A stretch of 64,000 bases of DNA from Alkalibacillus silvisoli (lineage in GTDB: Bacteria > Bacillota > Bacilli > Bacillales > Alkalibacillaceae), in contig NZ_BAAACZ010000005.1 in the NCBI RefSeq assembly GCF_039521975.1, positions 1-64,000 on the forward strand, read 5' to 3'. This document shows, in pieces, positions 35,609-43,797 of this stretch. The number at the start of each line of letters is the position of its first letter. Position 1 is the first letter of the stretch. The position numbers were made by a program, and so were the translations under genes. The notes beneath the pieces were generated by a model. It was not told where the DNA came from. It saw nothing but the letters and a program-made list of their open reading frames with translations, and did no database searches.

Positions 35609-36417
35609 AAAACCAATCATCATTAGAAAATGCCATTAGTCATACCGATCGACCTAAAAAACCAAGTGCTATCAGTGCTTCTGCTACATTTGCTTGGCGT
35701 TCTTTACTTCGGATCCGCTATGTGCCAGAACAGCTCTTTGATGTGACGATTTTTCCGATTATATTTTTATTAATGTTCACCTACTTATTTGGCGGTGCGA
35801 TCTCAGGTTCGACAGGTGAATACTTAGATTACGTATTGCCAGGCATCCTCGTTATGACCGTTGCTATGATTACGATGTACACTGGACTTGATTTAAACAA
35901 AGATATTGAAAAGGGTGTGTTTGACCGCTTTCGGACATTACCGATATGGCAGCCTTCCGTTTTAGTCGGGGCATTGTTTGTTGATTTAGTACGTTATACA
36001 CTTGCATCAACCATCATGATTACACTTGGCTACATTTTAGGCTTTAGAGCTGAAGATGGATTAAGTGGTCTCATATTTGCCGTTAGTTTACTACTATTGT
36101 TCGCATTTAGCTTATCGTGGGTGTGGACGATGTTAGGTATTATTGTCCGATCAGAAAAAGCATTGATGGCAATTAGTATGATGATCCTGTTTCCATTAAC
36201 ATTTCTAAGTAGTGTGTTCGTCGATCCATCAACCATGCCAAATTGGCTTCAGTATTTCGTCGATATTAACCCTATTACCTTCGTAGTTGATGCTGTTCGT
36301 GGACTTATTCATGGAACCGCTACAACAAGCGACATTATGATCATCCTATATATATCGATTGGCCTAATTCTTCTATTCGGAACCTTAACCATGTACTTCT
36401 TCCGAAACAAAAATTAA
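35605..36417 (+). CDS. DrrB-like ABC-2 permease
   Basis: A 270-residue ABC-2 type permease with about six membrane helices and the family motif around FDRFRTLPIWQPSVLVGALFVDLVRY. It is the membrane partner of the DrrA-like ATPase just upstream. An N-terminal polar segment (1-30) precedes the first helix. The substrate is unknown; antibiotics or lipids are exported by relatives. The operon has two genes only and no regulator next to it. Confidence 0.92.
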   Translation: MKNQSSLENAISHTDRPKKPSAISASATFAWRSLLRIRYVPEQLFDVTIFPIIFLLMFTYLFGGAISGSTGEYLDYVLPGILVMTVAMITMYTGLDLNKDIEKGVFDRFRTLPIWQPSVLVGALFVDLVRYTLASTIMITLGYILGFRAEDGLSGLIFAVSLLLLFAFSLSWVWTMLGIIVRSEKALMAISMMILFPLTFLSSVFVDPSTMPNWLQYFVDINPITFVVDAVRGLIHGTATTSDIMIILYISIGLILLFGTLTMYFFRNKN

Positions 36418-36549
36418 CAAAGGTTTGAGACAAAAGATATACTTATGATGCCATTCGGCGCATTCATCAAAGCGCCTTAAACCAACGCTCTGTTAAAGTC
36501 CGTTGTTGTTATTGTGATTCGCTTTCGGTGGACGCTTTCACCCGCAGGG
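36418..36549. repeat. remnant next to solo ISL3 end
   Basis: No gene. The part nearest the ISL3 end (about 36515-36549) holds TTTCGGTGGACGCTTTCACC, related to CGCTTACGGTGGATGCTTGC inside the complete ISL3 element, so part of the G+C-rich palindrome persists. The rest (36418-36510) is unrelated spacer beginning GGTTTGAGACAAAAG. Confidence 0.5.
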
Positions 36550-36610
36550 CGGCCGCCATCCAAAACCTCACTCTGAATTGTGTCTCTACCCCAACAAATA
36601 TTGTAGAGCC
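36550..36610 (-). repeat. solo ISL3 left end
   Basis: 61 bases identical to the left end of the ISL3 element (28268-28328), inverted, with its tip at 36610. No transposase and no right end are nearby, and I find no matching 8-base duplication. Confidence 0.9.
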
Positions 36611-36615
36611 AAAAT

Positions 36616-36651
36616 AAAACCCGAACGAAATTATATTTTCGTTCGGGTTTT
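36616..36651. terminator. bidirectional terminator
   Basis: AAAACCCGAACGAAA and TTTCGTTCGGGTTTT form a perfect 15-base stem with both A and T tracts. It is related to the CCGAACGA stems at 6.6 and 13.8 kb and lies between convergent genes. Confidence 0.85.
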
Positions 36652-36739
36652 GTGTATTAATGCTTAGTTTTGTCAACCTCTTATACATTTTATTAAGTAT
36701 ATGATGTTATAAAGTCTATAAAGCTAAAACAGCTTTAAA

Positions 36740-37180
36740 CTATTTACCTAAAACACGGTTAACACGTTTCGTTAACATTTTCATGCCGCTTCCACCAGCT
36801 TGAAAGTGACGTAGGTTACCCTCAGCATCAAATACATAATAGGCAGGGACATATTCATTCTCAAATGCGTCAGTTAATTTGTGTTCATTGTCAACGAAAA
36901 TAGACTGAGTAATACCATGCTCTTCTGCTACTTCTTTAATTTGTTCAAGGTCTAAGTCCTTCTCAGAACGTGGCATATGAACAGCGATTACATTTAATTC
37001 ATCCGCATAATCATCTCTGAATTGATTAATCTGTGGCATCGCTTCTTTACACATGCCGCAACTGACTGACCAGAAATGAATTAACGTTGGTTTATCGCCA
37101 ACTAAGTCTTCTCGTGAAACTTCACCGTTAAGCCATTCTGTTGCGCCTGTAATTTCAGGCATTGGTGTACGTAATTTCAT
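36740..37180 (-). CDS. ykuV: thiol-disulfide oxidoreductase YkuV
   Basis: A 146-residue thioredoxin-fold protein with the active-site CGMC in FWSVSCGMCKEAMPQ and the cis-proline loop ENEYVPAYYVFD. It has no signal peptide, so it acts in the cytoplasm. It closely follows YkuV of B. subtilis, a thioredoxin-like reductase. It lies downstream of the peroxiredoxin gene ykuU, its likely partner, though a hairpin separates them. Confidence 0.92.
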   Translation of the reverse strand: MKLRTPMPEITGATEWLNGEVSREDLVGDKPTLIHFWSVSCGMCKEAMPQINQFRDDYADELNVIAVHMPRSEKDLDLEQIKEVAEEHGITQSIFVDNEHKLTDAFENEYVPAYYVFDAEGNLRHFQAGGSGMKMLTKRVNRVLGK

Positions 37181-37211
37181 GTTTAATCCTCCTGAATCGT
37201 TCCTTATAATG

Positions 37212-37250
37212 AAAAAGGCCTAACACTAAAACGAATGTTAGACCCTTTTT
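37212..37250 (-). terminator. hairpin between ykuU and ykuV
   Basis: AAAAAGG-CCTAACA pairs with TGTTAGA-CCTTTTT. It may attenuate read-through from ykuU into ykuV. Confidence 0.6.
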
Positions 37251-37267
37251 ATTTCACTACCCTTAAC

Positions 37268-37810
37268 TTATAGAGTCTTTTGTCCTGGCTTCCAGTTTGC
37301 TGGGCAAAGACCGCCAGTTTGTAGTGCTTGTAATACACGTAGAGTTTCGTCTACATCACGACCAATGTCGTTATGAAATACTGTAGCATACTTTAATTCG
37401 CCTTCAGGGTCAATGATAAATAGGCCACGTAAAGCGATACCTTCTTCTTCAATTAATACACCATAGTCTTTAGATACTTGATGGTTCGTATCTGCTGCTA
37501 ATGGGTATTTTAATTGTTCAAGACCGTTATCTTCACGGCTCGTGTTAATCCAAGCTAAATGCGTGTGGATTGTATCAGTTGAAACACCGATTACTTCTGC
37601 ATCTAAGTCTTCAAACTCATCATAACGATCAGACATCGCTGTAATTTCCGTCGGGCATACGAAAGTGAAGTCCATTGGATAATAGAATAGGACTGTCCAC
37701 TTATCTTCTTTCATATTCTCTTCAAGAGATACTTTGCCAAACTCTTTGTCTGCCATTACTGCATCCATTTCAAAGCGTGGTGCTTGTTTACCTACCATAC
37801 GTTCTGCCAT
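37268..37810 (-). CDS. ykuU: 2-Cys peroxiredoxin YkuU
   Basis: A 180-residue AhpC/Prx1-type peroxiredoxin. The peroxidatic cysteine is in YYPMDFTFVCPTEI and the resolving cysteine in GGLCPANWKPG. It reduces peroxides with thiols, perhaps from YkuV. The start is at 37810 (MAERMVGKQAP), with GGAGGT upstream. The sequence is almost residue-for-residue the YkuU type. No clear PerR box was found; a loose TTATAAT half-site lies upstream. Confidence 0.94.
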   Translation of the reverse strand: MAERMVGKQAPRFEMDAVMADKEFGKVSLEENMKEDKWTVLFYYPMDFTFVCPTEITAMSDRYDEFEDLDAEVIGVSTDTIHTHLAWINTSREDNGLEQLKYPLAADTNHQVSKDYGVLIEEEGIALRGLFIIDPEGELKYATVFHNDIGRDVDETLRVLQALQTGGLCPANWKPGQKTL

Positions 37811-38019
37811 GATCAATACCTCCATTAATATGTATTTATTGTTTAGAACAAATATAAATTATAACAAATCTATACCATTCGTCAAGAATATATATTTGAC
37901 ACATACTTATCTATCAGTTTCATTGTTACCTATTTACCATTTTTTAAACATATGATTAGATAGGTTAAGAATGTGGTATATACTTAAAGAAGTAATAAAA
38001 AAGAAAGGGTTTTTAAACT

Positions 38020-38841
38020 ATGGACTTTATTAACTTTGAAGCTATGATCGATTCATTACTTACAATAGGTGGACAACTTTTATTACTCATCATTGTCTAC
38101 TTAATTGTTGCCCCACTTGGTAAAAGGTTAGTTGCTTCAAGCATTCAACAAGTAGCCAAAAGGCAAAAATTAAGTGAAGGACGCTCCAAAACGTTAGAGA
38201 ACCTCTCATTGAATGTGTTTACATACGTTTTACTGTTTTTCTTTATCGTGACTTTCTTAGGCATTTTAGGTATTCCGCTTGGCCCGATATTAGCTGGTGC
38301 TGGTGTTGTCGGTTTAGCGATCGGCTTTGGTGCTCAAGGGTTAGTGAGCGATGTTGTAACAGGATTCTTTATTTTAATCGAAAAACAAATTGATGTAGAT
38401 GATTATGTCACAGCCGGTGGTCATGATGGAGTTGTTGAGGAATTAGGGTTAAGAACGACTAAATTACGCGGCTTTGACGGGACTTTACACTATATCCCAA
38501 ACCGTAACATCCAAGTCGTAAACAATCATACCCGCGGAAATATGCGTGCATTAGTTGATATGAGTATTGGATATGGAGAAAATATCGACGAAGCTATTCG
38601 TGTTCTTCAAAATGTATGTGACCAATTTACCAGTGATGAACGACTAAAAGAAGGACCTGATGTTGTTGGTGTACAGAGCTTTGGCTCATCTGATATTGTC
38701 CTACGCGTAATTGCCCAAACTGAAAAAATGGAACAATGGGCTGTTGAACGCGACTTACGTAAAGCCATGAGAGAGGCGTTAGATGAAGAAGGTATAGAAA
38801 TTTCATTACCTCATCGCGTTGTTTTAAATAAAGATGAATAA
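38020..38841 (+). CDS. ykuT: MscS-family mechanosensitive channel YkuT
   Basis: A 273-residue small-conductance mechanosensitive channel. Helices at about 12-32 and 60-85 precede the pore helix with the Gly/Ala pattern AGAGVVGLAIGFGAQGLVSDVVTG, then the cytoplasmic beta domain (EKQIDVDDYVTAGG...RTTKLRGFDGTLHYIPNRNI). It releases solutes on hypo-osmotic shock. Its place beside ykuU and ykuV is conserved in Bacillus. Confidence 0.92.
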   Translation: MDFINFEAMIDSLLTIGGQLLLLIIVYLIVAPLGKRLVASSIQQVAKRQKLSEGRSKTLENLSLNVFTYVLLFFFIVTFLGILGIPLGPILAGAGVVGLAIGFGAQGLVSDVVTGFFILIEKQIDVDDYVTAGGHDGVVEELGLRTTKLRGFDGTLHYIPNRNIQVVNNHTRGNMRALVDMSIGYGENIDEAIRVLQNVCDQFTSDERLKEGPDVVGVQSFGSSDIVLRVIAQTEKMEQWAVERDLRKAMREALDEEGIEISLPHRVVLNKDE

Positions 38842-38852
38842 CAAGAAGTATT

Positions 38853-38882
38853 GAGCTCATGTTTATTAGCATGAGCTCTTAT
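38853..38882 (+). terminator. terminator after ykuT
   Basis: GAGCTCATG and CATGAGCTC form a perfect stem followed by TTATTTTAT. Confidence 0.75.
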
Positions 38883-38917
38883 TTTATGTGAATATTATAG
38901 TCAAGAGGTGATTTAAA

Positions 38918-40255
38918 ATGAAGTATGTCATTATAGGTGGGGATGCTTCTGGGATGAGTGCAGCTATGCAAATAACACGTGGAAGTGAAGATTCAAACGA
39001 GATTATTACATTAGAACGCGGTCAATATTATTCTTATGGGCAATGTGGCCTTCCTTATGTCATTAGTGGTCAAGTGGAATCTACTGAGGATGTGATTGCT
39101 CGTCCTGTTGAGGTTTTCCGTGAGAAATATGGCATTGATGCTCGTATTCATCACAACGTTACAGAGATAGATGAAAAAAAACAGATGGTAAAAGGTATTG
39201 AAACGATTTCTGGTAAGCCTTTTCAAATAGAGTATGACAAGCTTTTAATCGCAACTGGCGTTAGTCCTGTCCAACCAGATTGGGAAGGTATTAAATTAGA
39301 CGGCATTTTATCAATGAAGGACATTCCTGATACTAAAGAGATTCTAAACTATATTGACCACCACCAACCTGAAACAGTTACGATCGCTGGCGGTGGTTTC
39401 ATCGGCTTAGAATTAGCAGAAAACTTTAAAGAGATTGGGAAAAACGTCCGTATCATCCAACGGAGTAACCAGTTAATGAATCCAATTGATTATGATATGG
39501 CTGAACTAATTCATAAGGAGGCTGAAGAAAAAGGCGTAGAGCTTATCTTTGAAGAATCAGTTCAATCATTTAGCGGAGATCACCACGTTAATGCCGTTGT
39601 TACTGATCAAAACAAATATCCTACTGACATGGTCTTAATTAATGTAGGGGTTAAACCAAATACAGAGCTAGTATCAAGAGCTGATTTTCATCTTGGATCA
39701 AAAGGTGAAATGATTGTTAATTCATATATGGAAACAAACATACCAAATATTTATGCCGCTGGGGATTGCGCCAGTCATTACAATAGAGTTAAACAACTAA
39801 ATGACTTTGTCCCACTTGGTACTACAGCAAATAAACAAGGTATGATTGCTGGTATGAATATGGTTGGACAGCATAGAGCATTTCAAGGAATTGTTGGAAC
39901 GTCCATCTTAAAGTTTTTGGATTTAGATATAGGAAGAACAGGATTATCAGAGAAAGAAACTAAACAATTAAACATTCCATATGACACCGTTAAAGTCGAA
40001 ACGAACGCGATTGCCGGCTATTATAAAAAAGGTCAAAAAATTACGGTTAAAATTGTGTATGAAAAACAATCTAAACGATTATTAGGAGGACAAGTAATTG
40101 GCGTTAAGGGCGTTGATAAACGAATTGACGTCTTAGCTACAGCTTTATATCATAACATGACAACTGAACAGCTACTTAACTTAGACTTATCTTATGCCCC
40201 ACCCTACAACGGCGTGTGGGACCCTATTCAACAAGCTGCAAGAAAAACACTATAA
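38918..40255 (+). CDS. CoA-disulfide reductase / NADH oxidase-like flavoprotein
   Basis: A 445-residue FAD/NAD(P)H disulfide oxidoreductase. It has the FAD fold (VIIGGDASGMSAAM), a single active cysteine in SYGQCGLPYVISG (CoA-disulfide reductase pattern, not CxxxxC), an NAD fold (VTIAGGGFIGLELAENF), and the late DCASHYNRV. Relatives reduce CoA disulfide or oxidise NADH with oxygen. The C-terminal dimer domain is complete (GVWDPIQQAA). AGAGGTGA precedes the ATG. Confidence 0.88.
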   Translation: MKYVIIGGDASGMSAAMQITRGSEDSNEIITLERGQYYSYGQCGLPYVISGQVESTEDVIARPVEVFREKYGIDARIHHNVTEIDEKKQMVKGIETISGKPFQIEYDKLLIATGVSPVQPDWEGIKLDGILSMKDIPDTKEILNYIDHHQPETVTIAGGGFIGLELAENFKEIGKNVRIIQRSNQLMNPIDYDMAELIHKEAEEKGVELIFEESVQSFSGDHHVNAVVTDQNKYPTDMVLINVGVKPNTELVSRADFHLGSKGEMIVNSYMETNIPNIYAAGDCASHYNRVKQLNDFVPLGTTANKQGMIAGMNMVGQHRAFQGIVGTSILKFLDLDIGRTGLSEKETKQLNIPYDTVKVETNAIAGYYKKGQKITVKIVYEKQSKRLLGGQVIGVKGVDKRIDVLATALYHNMTTEQLLNLDLSYAPPYNGVWDPIQQAARKTL

Positions 40256-40269
40256 TAACCCTATCTATA

Positions 40270-40291
40270 AGCTTCCAAATAATTGGGGGCT
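40270..40291 (+). terminator. weak terminator
   Basis: AGCTTCC can pair with GGGGGCT using two G-U pairs, followed by TTTTT. Confidence 0.45.
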
Positions 40292-40368
40292 TTTTGGTGC
40301 AGGATCATCGTTTAAAGATACAGAGTTTTACAAAAGTCTTTAAATTGTGAAAAGATATGACATCCTCT

Positions 40369-40396
40369 TCAACTATACTGGAACTTTTTCCGATAT
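40369..40396 (+). promoter_or_regulatory. sigma-D-like promoter before the broken chemoreceptor
   Basis: TCAA and TCCGATAT are separated by 16 bases; the sigma-D consensus is TAAA-N15-GCCGATAT. The -10 part matches at seven of eight positions. Confidence 0.5.
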
Positions 40397-40442
40397 AATA
40401 AAACAATAGAAGCAAGACTTTTAATCTAGGGGGGCGTTTATA

Positions 40443-40723
40443 TTGGGGAATAAAAAATTCCGCTTCAGTTTACGTTTAAAGCTTGTGATCTTTACAACAA
40501 TCTTAGCCACTATTACTTAATCAACGAGTGGATTTTTCATTTGCGTACTTAATGATTATTTAAGTCATTATATTAATTTATCTGAAGTAGTCTTTACCTT
40601 AACAACACTAACATTAGGAGTGATTTGGTCAGGTATTTTAGCGTATTTCGCCGCTAGAGTAATTACTAAGCCGTTGAACAAGCTCGAGGAAGTAGCTGCG
40701 GAAGCTTCAAAAGGCAACATCGC
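40443..40723 (+). pseudogene. chemoreceptor N-terminal remnant
   Basis: Reading from the TTG at 40443 (AGGGGGGCG upstream) gives a methyl-accepting chemotaxis protein start: a basic N-terminus, a first helix, then a TAA at codon 26 (40518-40520) where a sense codon is expected, a second helix (TLTLGVIWSGILAYFAARVI) and a HAMP start (TKPLNKLEEVAAEASKGNIA). The frame then meets DNA in the opposite orientation. Gene is dead twice over. Confidence 0.85.
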
Positions 40724-40896
40724 TTGAGTAAATTTGTTTGTTCTGCTATGTCACCAACTAGTGAAATAATTTGCTCAACTTTATTAGCATTGTCTACTAA
40801 TCTGTTAAATGACTCTAAAGAGGATTCTTGTTGAGAAGCGAGTTTGTGTATGCCATCAATTAATGACTGCGTAGGGTTTCCACTAGCCGTTTCTAG
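40722..40896 (-). pseudogene. inverted chemoreceptor signalling-domain remnant
   Basis: On the minus strand these bases encode a receptor fragment ending at the hairpin tip: ...ESFNRLVDNANKVEQIISLVGDIAEQTNLL. Normally ALNASIEAARAGE would follow, but the coding stops at the junction with the plus-strand HAMP remnant. This piece has therefore been flipped relative to the N-terminal part. The upstream boundary at 40896 abuts the G+C-rich repeat. Confidence 0.85.
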
Positions 40897-41089
40897 CATT
40901 CGAGGCATCGCGTGAGGCGGCGACTCCTGCGGGAACAGCGCGAGCCGAAGATCCACTTTGGCAAATGCTTTTCTTGCCAAAGTTAGCTGAGGCCGTGCCC
41001 GCGGAAAGCGTCCGCCGGTAAGCGATGCCTCGAATGCCTCCACCCAAACTTGTCAGAATTTTATCCAAACCCCAATATATATTAGAGCC
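40897..41089 (-). repeat. G+C-rich palindromic repeat with ISL3-like tip
   Basis: The core 40897-41036 is bounded by perfect 15-base inverted repeats (CATTCGAGGCATCGC and its complement) and is far richer in G+C than its surroundings. Inside, CCGCGGGCACGGC and GCTGTTCCCGCAGG also occur in the left part of the ISL3 element at 28.3-28.5 kb, in the same order. Reading inward from 41089, GGCTCTAATATATATTGGGG resembles the ISL3 terminal repeat. This looks like a diverged solo left end of a related ISL3 element. Confidence 0.7.
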
Positions 41090-41193
41090 TTTTAAAAAAA
41101 GGGTGGCACACTTTACGTCACCTCTTTTCCTAAAATATATCAGCGGTCGTATATACACCAGCACTAGAGAGCTTTTATCAGGCTCACCCACTA

Positions 41194-42309
41194 CTAACTC
41201 CTCATCATTTTAGTCACAGCTTCAATTCCTACTTCAATTGCGTCTTCTTTTGGGTTAAGTTTGCTATTGTGAAGCCCGTGTGGTGAATTAACCCCTAACC
41301 AAAACATAAAGCCTGGTAATTCCTTTAGCATATAACCGAAGTCTTCTCCTGTCATTGCTTCTTCTGCTTCAATAAACTGAATGCTAGAATTAGTTACTGC
41401 TTCTTTAAATTGTTCGACATATATTCCGTTATTATAAACCATATAGTAATTAGCCCCATAGTCAACACGCGTCCTACAGTCATAACGCTCTTCAATGCCC
41501 CTAAGGATTCGCTCTATTGATTCTTTAATCTGTGGCATCGTTTTAGCTTTTGTTGTACGAATCGTTCCTTCAACGCGTGCTGATTCAGGGATAATGTTTT
41601 GAACTGTCCCTGCTTCCATCTTCCCTAACGTTACAACTGCATTTTCTAAAGGATTAACCATACGTCCGACGACTTGTTGTAGCTGCACGTTAAAGGTACT
41701 TGCTGCCATCATCATGTCTTTCGTTTCATGAGGATACGCAGCATGGCCACCTTTACCATGAAAATCAATAAATAATTCACTCGTATTCGCAAAAAGCAGC
41801 CCCTCTTTAGACGCAACAGTTCCCACTGGCCTGTTTGGGTCAACGTGCAAAGCAAAAATATAATCGATCTCATACTGTTTCATTTCGTCACTTTCAAGCA
41901 TTGGTAAAGCCCCACCAGGTCCTTCTTCGGCTGGTTGGAATATAAATAATGCGTTATGTTCAATTCGTTCATGGACTATTTGCGTTAAAGAACCTAGTGC
42001 GATCGTCATATGAAAGTCATGTCCACACGCATGCATGCGTCCATCATGTTGCGAGATAAAATCTAGGTCTGTTTGTTCTGTAATTGGTAAGCCATCGATA
42101 TCTGCGCGGTAAGCTACCGTTTTCTCCCCTACTACTCCCTTAACATAAACAAAAATCCCTGTCTTCCAAGTTGTCACTGCCATATGTTCTTGTGGAAGTG
42201 TATTAAGATAATCGAGTAAGTACTGTTGTGTTTTATATTCCTGAAAGCCTAACTCTGGAATTTGGTGAAGATCACGTCTTATTTTAATCCAATTAGTCTT
42301 TGTCATCAT
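41194..42309 (-). CDS. dapL: N-acetyldiaminopimelate deacetylase
   Basis: A 371-residue M20-family amidohydrolase (YkuR). Motifs include RRDLHQIPELGFQE, RADIDGLPITEQT, MHACGHDFHMTIALG, QPAEEGPGGA and MTGEDFGYML, giving the metal-binding His, Asp and Glu residues. In the acetylase route it frees LL-diaminopimelate for lysine and peptidoglycan. It follows dapH, as in B. subtilis, and patA is at 47.8 kb. Two adjacent ATG codons could start it; I keep the first. Confidence 0.92.
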   Translation of the reverse strand: MMTKTNWIKIRRDLHQIPELGFQEYKTQQYLLDYLNTLPQEHMAVTTWKTGIFVYVKGVVGEKTVAYRADIDGLPITEQTDLDFISQHDGRMHACGHDFHMTIALGSLTQIVHERIEHNALFIFQPAEEGPGGALPMLESDEMKQYEIDYIFALHVDPNRPVGTVASKEGLLFANTSELFIDFHGKGGHAAYPHETKDMMMAASTFNVQLQQVVGRMVNPLENAVVTLGKMEAGTVQNIIPESARVEGTIRTTKAKTMPQIKESIERILRGIEERYDCRTRVDYGANYYMVYNNGIYVEQFKEAVTNSSIQFIEAEEAMTGEDFGYMLKELPGFMFWLGVNSPHGLHNSKLNPKEDAIEVGIEAVTKMMRS

Positions 42310-42335
42310 TCTTCCGACCTTTCCTTATGTATATC

Positions 42336-42371
42336 AAAAAAGCGGAAATCACAAAAGTGACTCCCGCTTTT
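42336..42371 (-). terminator. hairpin between dapH and dapL
   Basis: AAAAAAGCGG...TCAC pairs with GTGA...CCGCTTTT; on the minus strand a T tract follows, so dapL may depend on read-through or its own promoter. Confidence 0.65.
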
Positions 42372-42390
42372 AATTATGAATGATGACCTT

Positions 42391-43107
42391 TTAGTTGTCT
42401 AGCTTACGTAGTTCTTGTTTGATCTCTGTTTTATTACGTGTTTGTTCATCAATTTCTTTAATTTTCTTAGCTGGTGTACCAGCAACAACTGTGTTTGGTG
42501 CAACATCTTCTGTAACGATTGAACCAGCTGCAACTACTGCCCCTTCTCCAACTGTTACACCTTCTAAAATTACAGCGTTAGCACCAACAACTGCACCATC
42601 TTCTACAATTACTGGCTTAGCAGATGGTGGCTCAATCACACCTGCTAGAACAGAACCAGCACCAATGTGGCAATTTTTACCAACTGTTGCACGTCCACCT
42701 AGGACAACGTTCATATCGATCATCGTACCTTCACCGACAACTGCACCAATATTAATAGCTGCACCAAGCATAATAACTGCACCGTCTCCAATTTCAACTT
42801 GGTCACGAATAATTGCACCTGGTTCAATTCGTGCGTTAATATTTTTCATATCCAACGTTGGGATCGCAGAATTACGACGGTCATTTTCAATCACATAATC
42901 TTTAATAGCTGATTCATGCTTAGCTAATTCTTCTTTCACAACGCTCCACTCACCAAAGATTACACCAGAATTGCCTGTAATAAATGCTTGCACATCTTCA
43001 TGAAAGTCAACATTATCTAAATCACCTTTAACGTAAACTTTCACTGGTGTTGATTTCTTTGCGTTTGAAATAAAATTAATAATCTCGTTTGCATCCATTT
43101 GGTTCAT
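42391..43107 (-). CDS. dapH: tetrahydrodipicolinate N-acetyltransferase
   Basis: A 238-residue left-handed beta-helix acyltransferase with hexapeptide repeats (about 90-215), for example VEIGDGAVIMLGAAINIGAVVGEGTMIDMNVVLGGRATVGKNCHIG. It acetylates tetrahydrodipicolinate from acetyl-CoA. The N-terminal DapH domain (MDANEIINFISNAKKSTPVKVYVKG) is present. The start is at 43107 (MNQMDANE), seven to eight bases after GGAGG. Upstream space is only about 100 bases and shows no lysine riboswitch. Confidence 0.95.
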   Translation of the reverse strand: MNQMDANEIINFISNAKKSTPVKVYVKGDLDNVDFHEDVQAFITGNSGVIFGEWSVVKEELAKHESAIKDYVIENDRRNSAIPTLDMKNINARIEPGAIIRDQVEIGDGAVIMLGAAINIGAVVGEGTMIDMNVVLGGRATVGKNCHIGAGSVLAGVIEPPSAKPVIVEDGAVVGANAVILEGVTVGEGAVVAAGSIVTEDVAPNTVVAGTPAKKIKEIDEQTRNKTEIKQELRKLDN

Positions 43108-43205
43108 CGTACAATCCTCCATCATAAGTTCTTTTTACTATTTTAATTTATCAAAGGTCCCATATTTGTTACAAGTGAAAGATTCCTTTAAATTAAATTA
43201 AGTTT

Positions 43206-43655
43206 TTATGCTTTATTTTGTGAACGATAAAATTCATTACGGTATTGCTTCAATAACTGTCTTCTTGTGACGATTCCTTGCATTTGTTGGTCTTCATCTA
43301 CTACACAAACAAAGTTGTAATCAATTAATTCGTGTAAGGCTTGCTCCATTGTGTCATGAACTAATAAAGTAGGAACTTCATGGTCCATACAATCACCAAC
43401 TGTATTTTCTTCTAATTTTTCAACTTCAATCTTTTCAACACCAAACATAGCTTCTAGAATATTTGATTTGCTAATAATGCCTTCAAACTTCCCATGAAAA
43501 TCTAGTACGGGTACGGCGTTATAACCTGTTTTAGTCAAAACTAATAGTGCGTGTTCTAGTGGGTTTTTGTTTTGAACGTGTGCGACCTTTTCAGCATCAA
43601 TCATCATTTCTTTTACAAGAGTTGTGGTTAAATCAAACTCTTTAGCTTCTAGCAT
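43206..43655 (-). CDS. darB: c-di-AMP-binding CBS protein DarB
   Basis: A 149-residue protein made of two CBS domains (about 15-70 and 85-140), matching YkuL/DarB (CbpB) of Bacillus and Listeria. The free protein activates Rel and pyruvate carboxylase in B. subtilis; c-di-AMP blocks this. pyc is at 6.7 kb. I use the ATG at 43655 (MLEAKEFDL), preceded by GAGGAGG. Immediate neighbours are dapH and a hemolysin-III-like gene. Confidence 0.88.
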   Translation of the reverse strand: MLEAKEFDLTTTLVKEMMIDAEKVAHVQNKNPLEHALLVLTKTGYNAVPVLDFHGKFEGIISKSNILEAMFGVEKIEVEKLEENTVGDCMDHEVPTLLVHDTMEQALHELIDYNFVCVVDEDQQMQGIVTRRQLLKQYRNEFYRSQNKA

Positions 43656-43797
43656 GTTTGTCCTCCTCATTAAACGAAACAGTTAAAATTTGTCTCGTTT
43701 CCGATAATGATTTTAACACAAATCAAGAAAAATGGGTATTGTTTCGCTAAGTTGAAAAATGAGCTATACTAGATCAATAGAAATGAGGTGGTGTTTG

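Noticed and set aside
37811..37870. Possible PerR box upstream of ykuU
   Set aside because: Only one half-site (TTATAAT) fits; the second half differs at four of seven positions.
40666..41191. Two minus-strand frames of 102 and 125 codons around the chemoreceptor remnant
   Set aside because: They join repeat sequence to the inverted receptor fragment; only the fragment has coding character, and it is listed as a pseudogene.
42395..42898. A 167-codon open frame on the plus strand inside dapH
   Set aside because: It is antisense to the hexapeptide-repeat region, whose regular codons keep the opposite frame open. It lacks a ribosome site and has a Thr/Pro/Ser-rich composition.
43108..43205. 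Possible lysine riboswitch before dapH
   Set aside because: The space is too short for an L box and shows no such helices.
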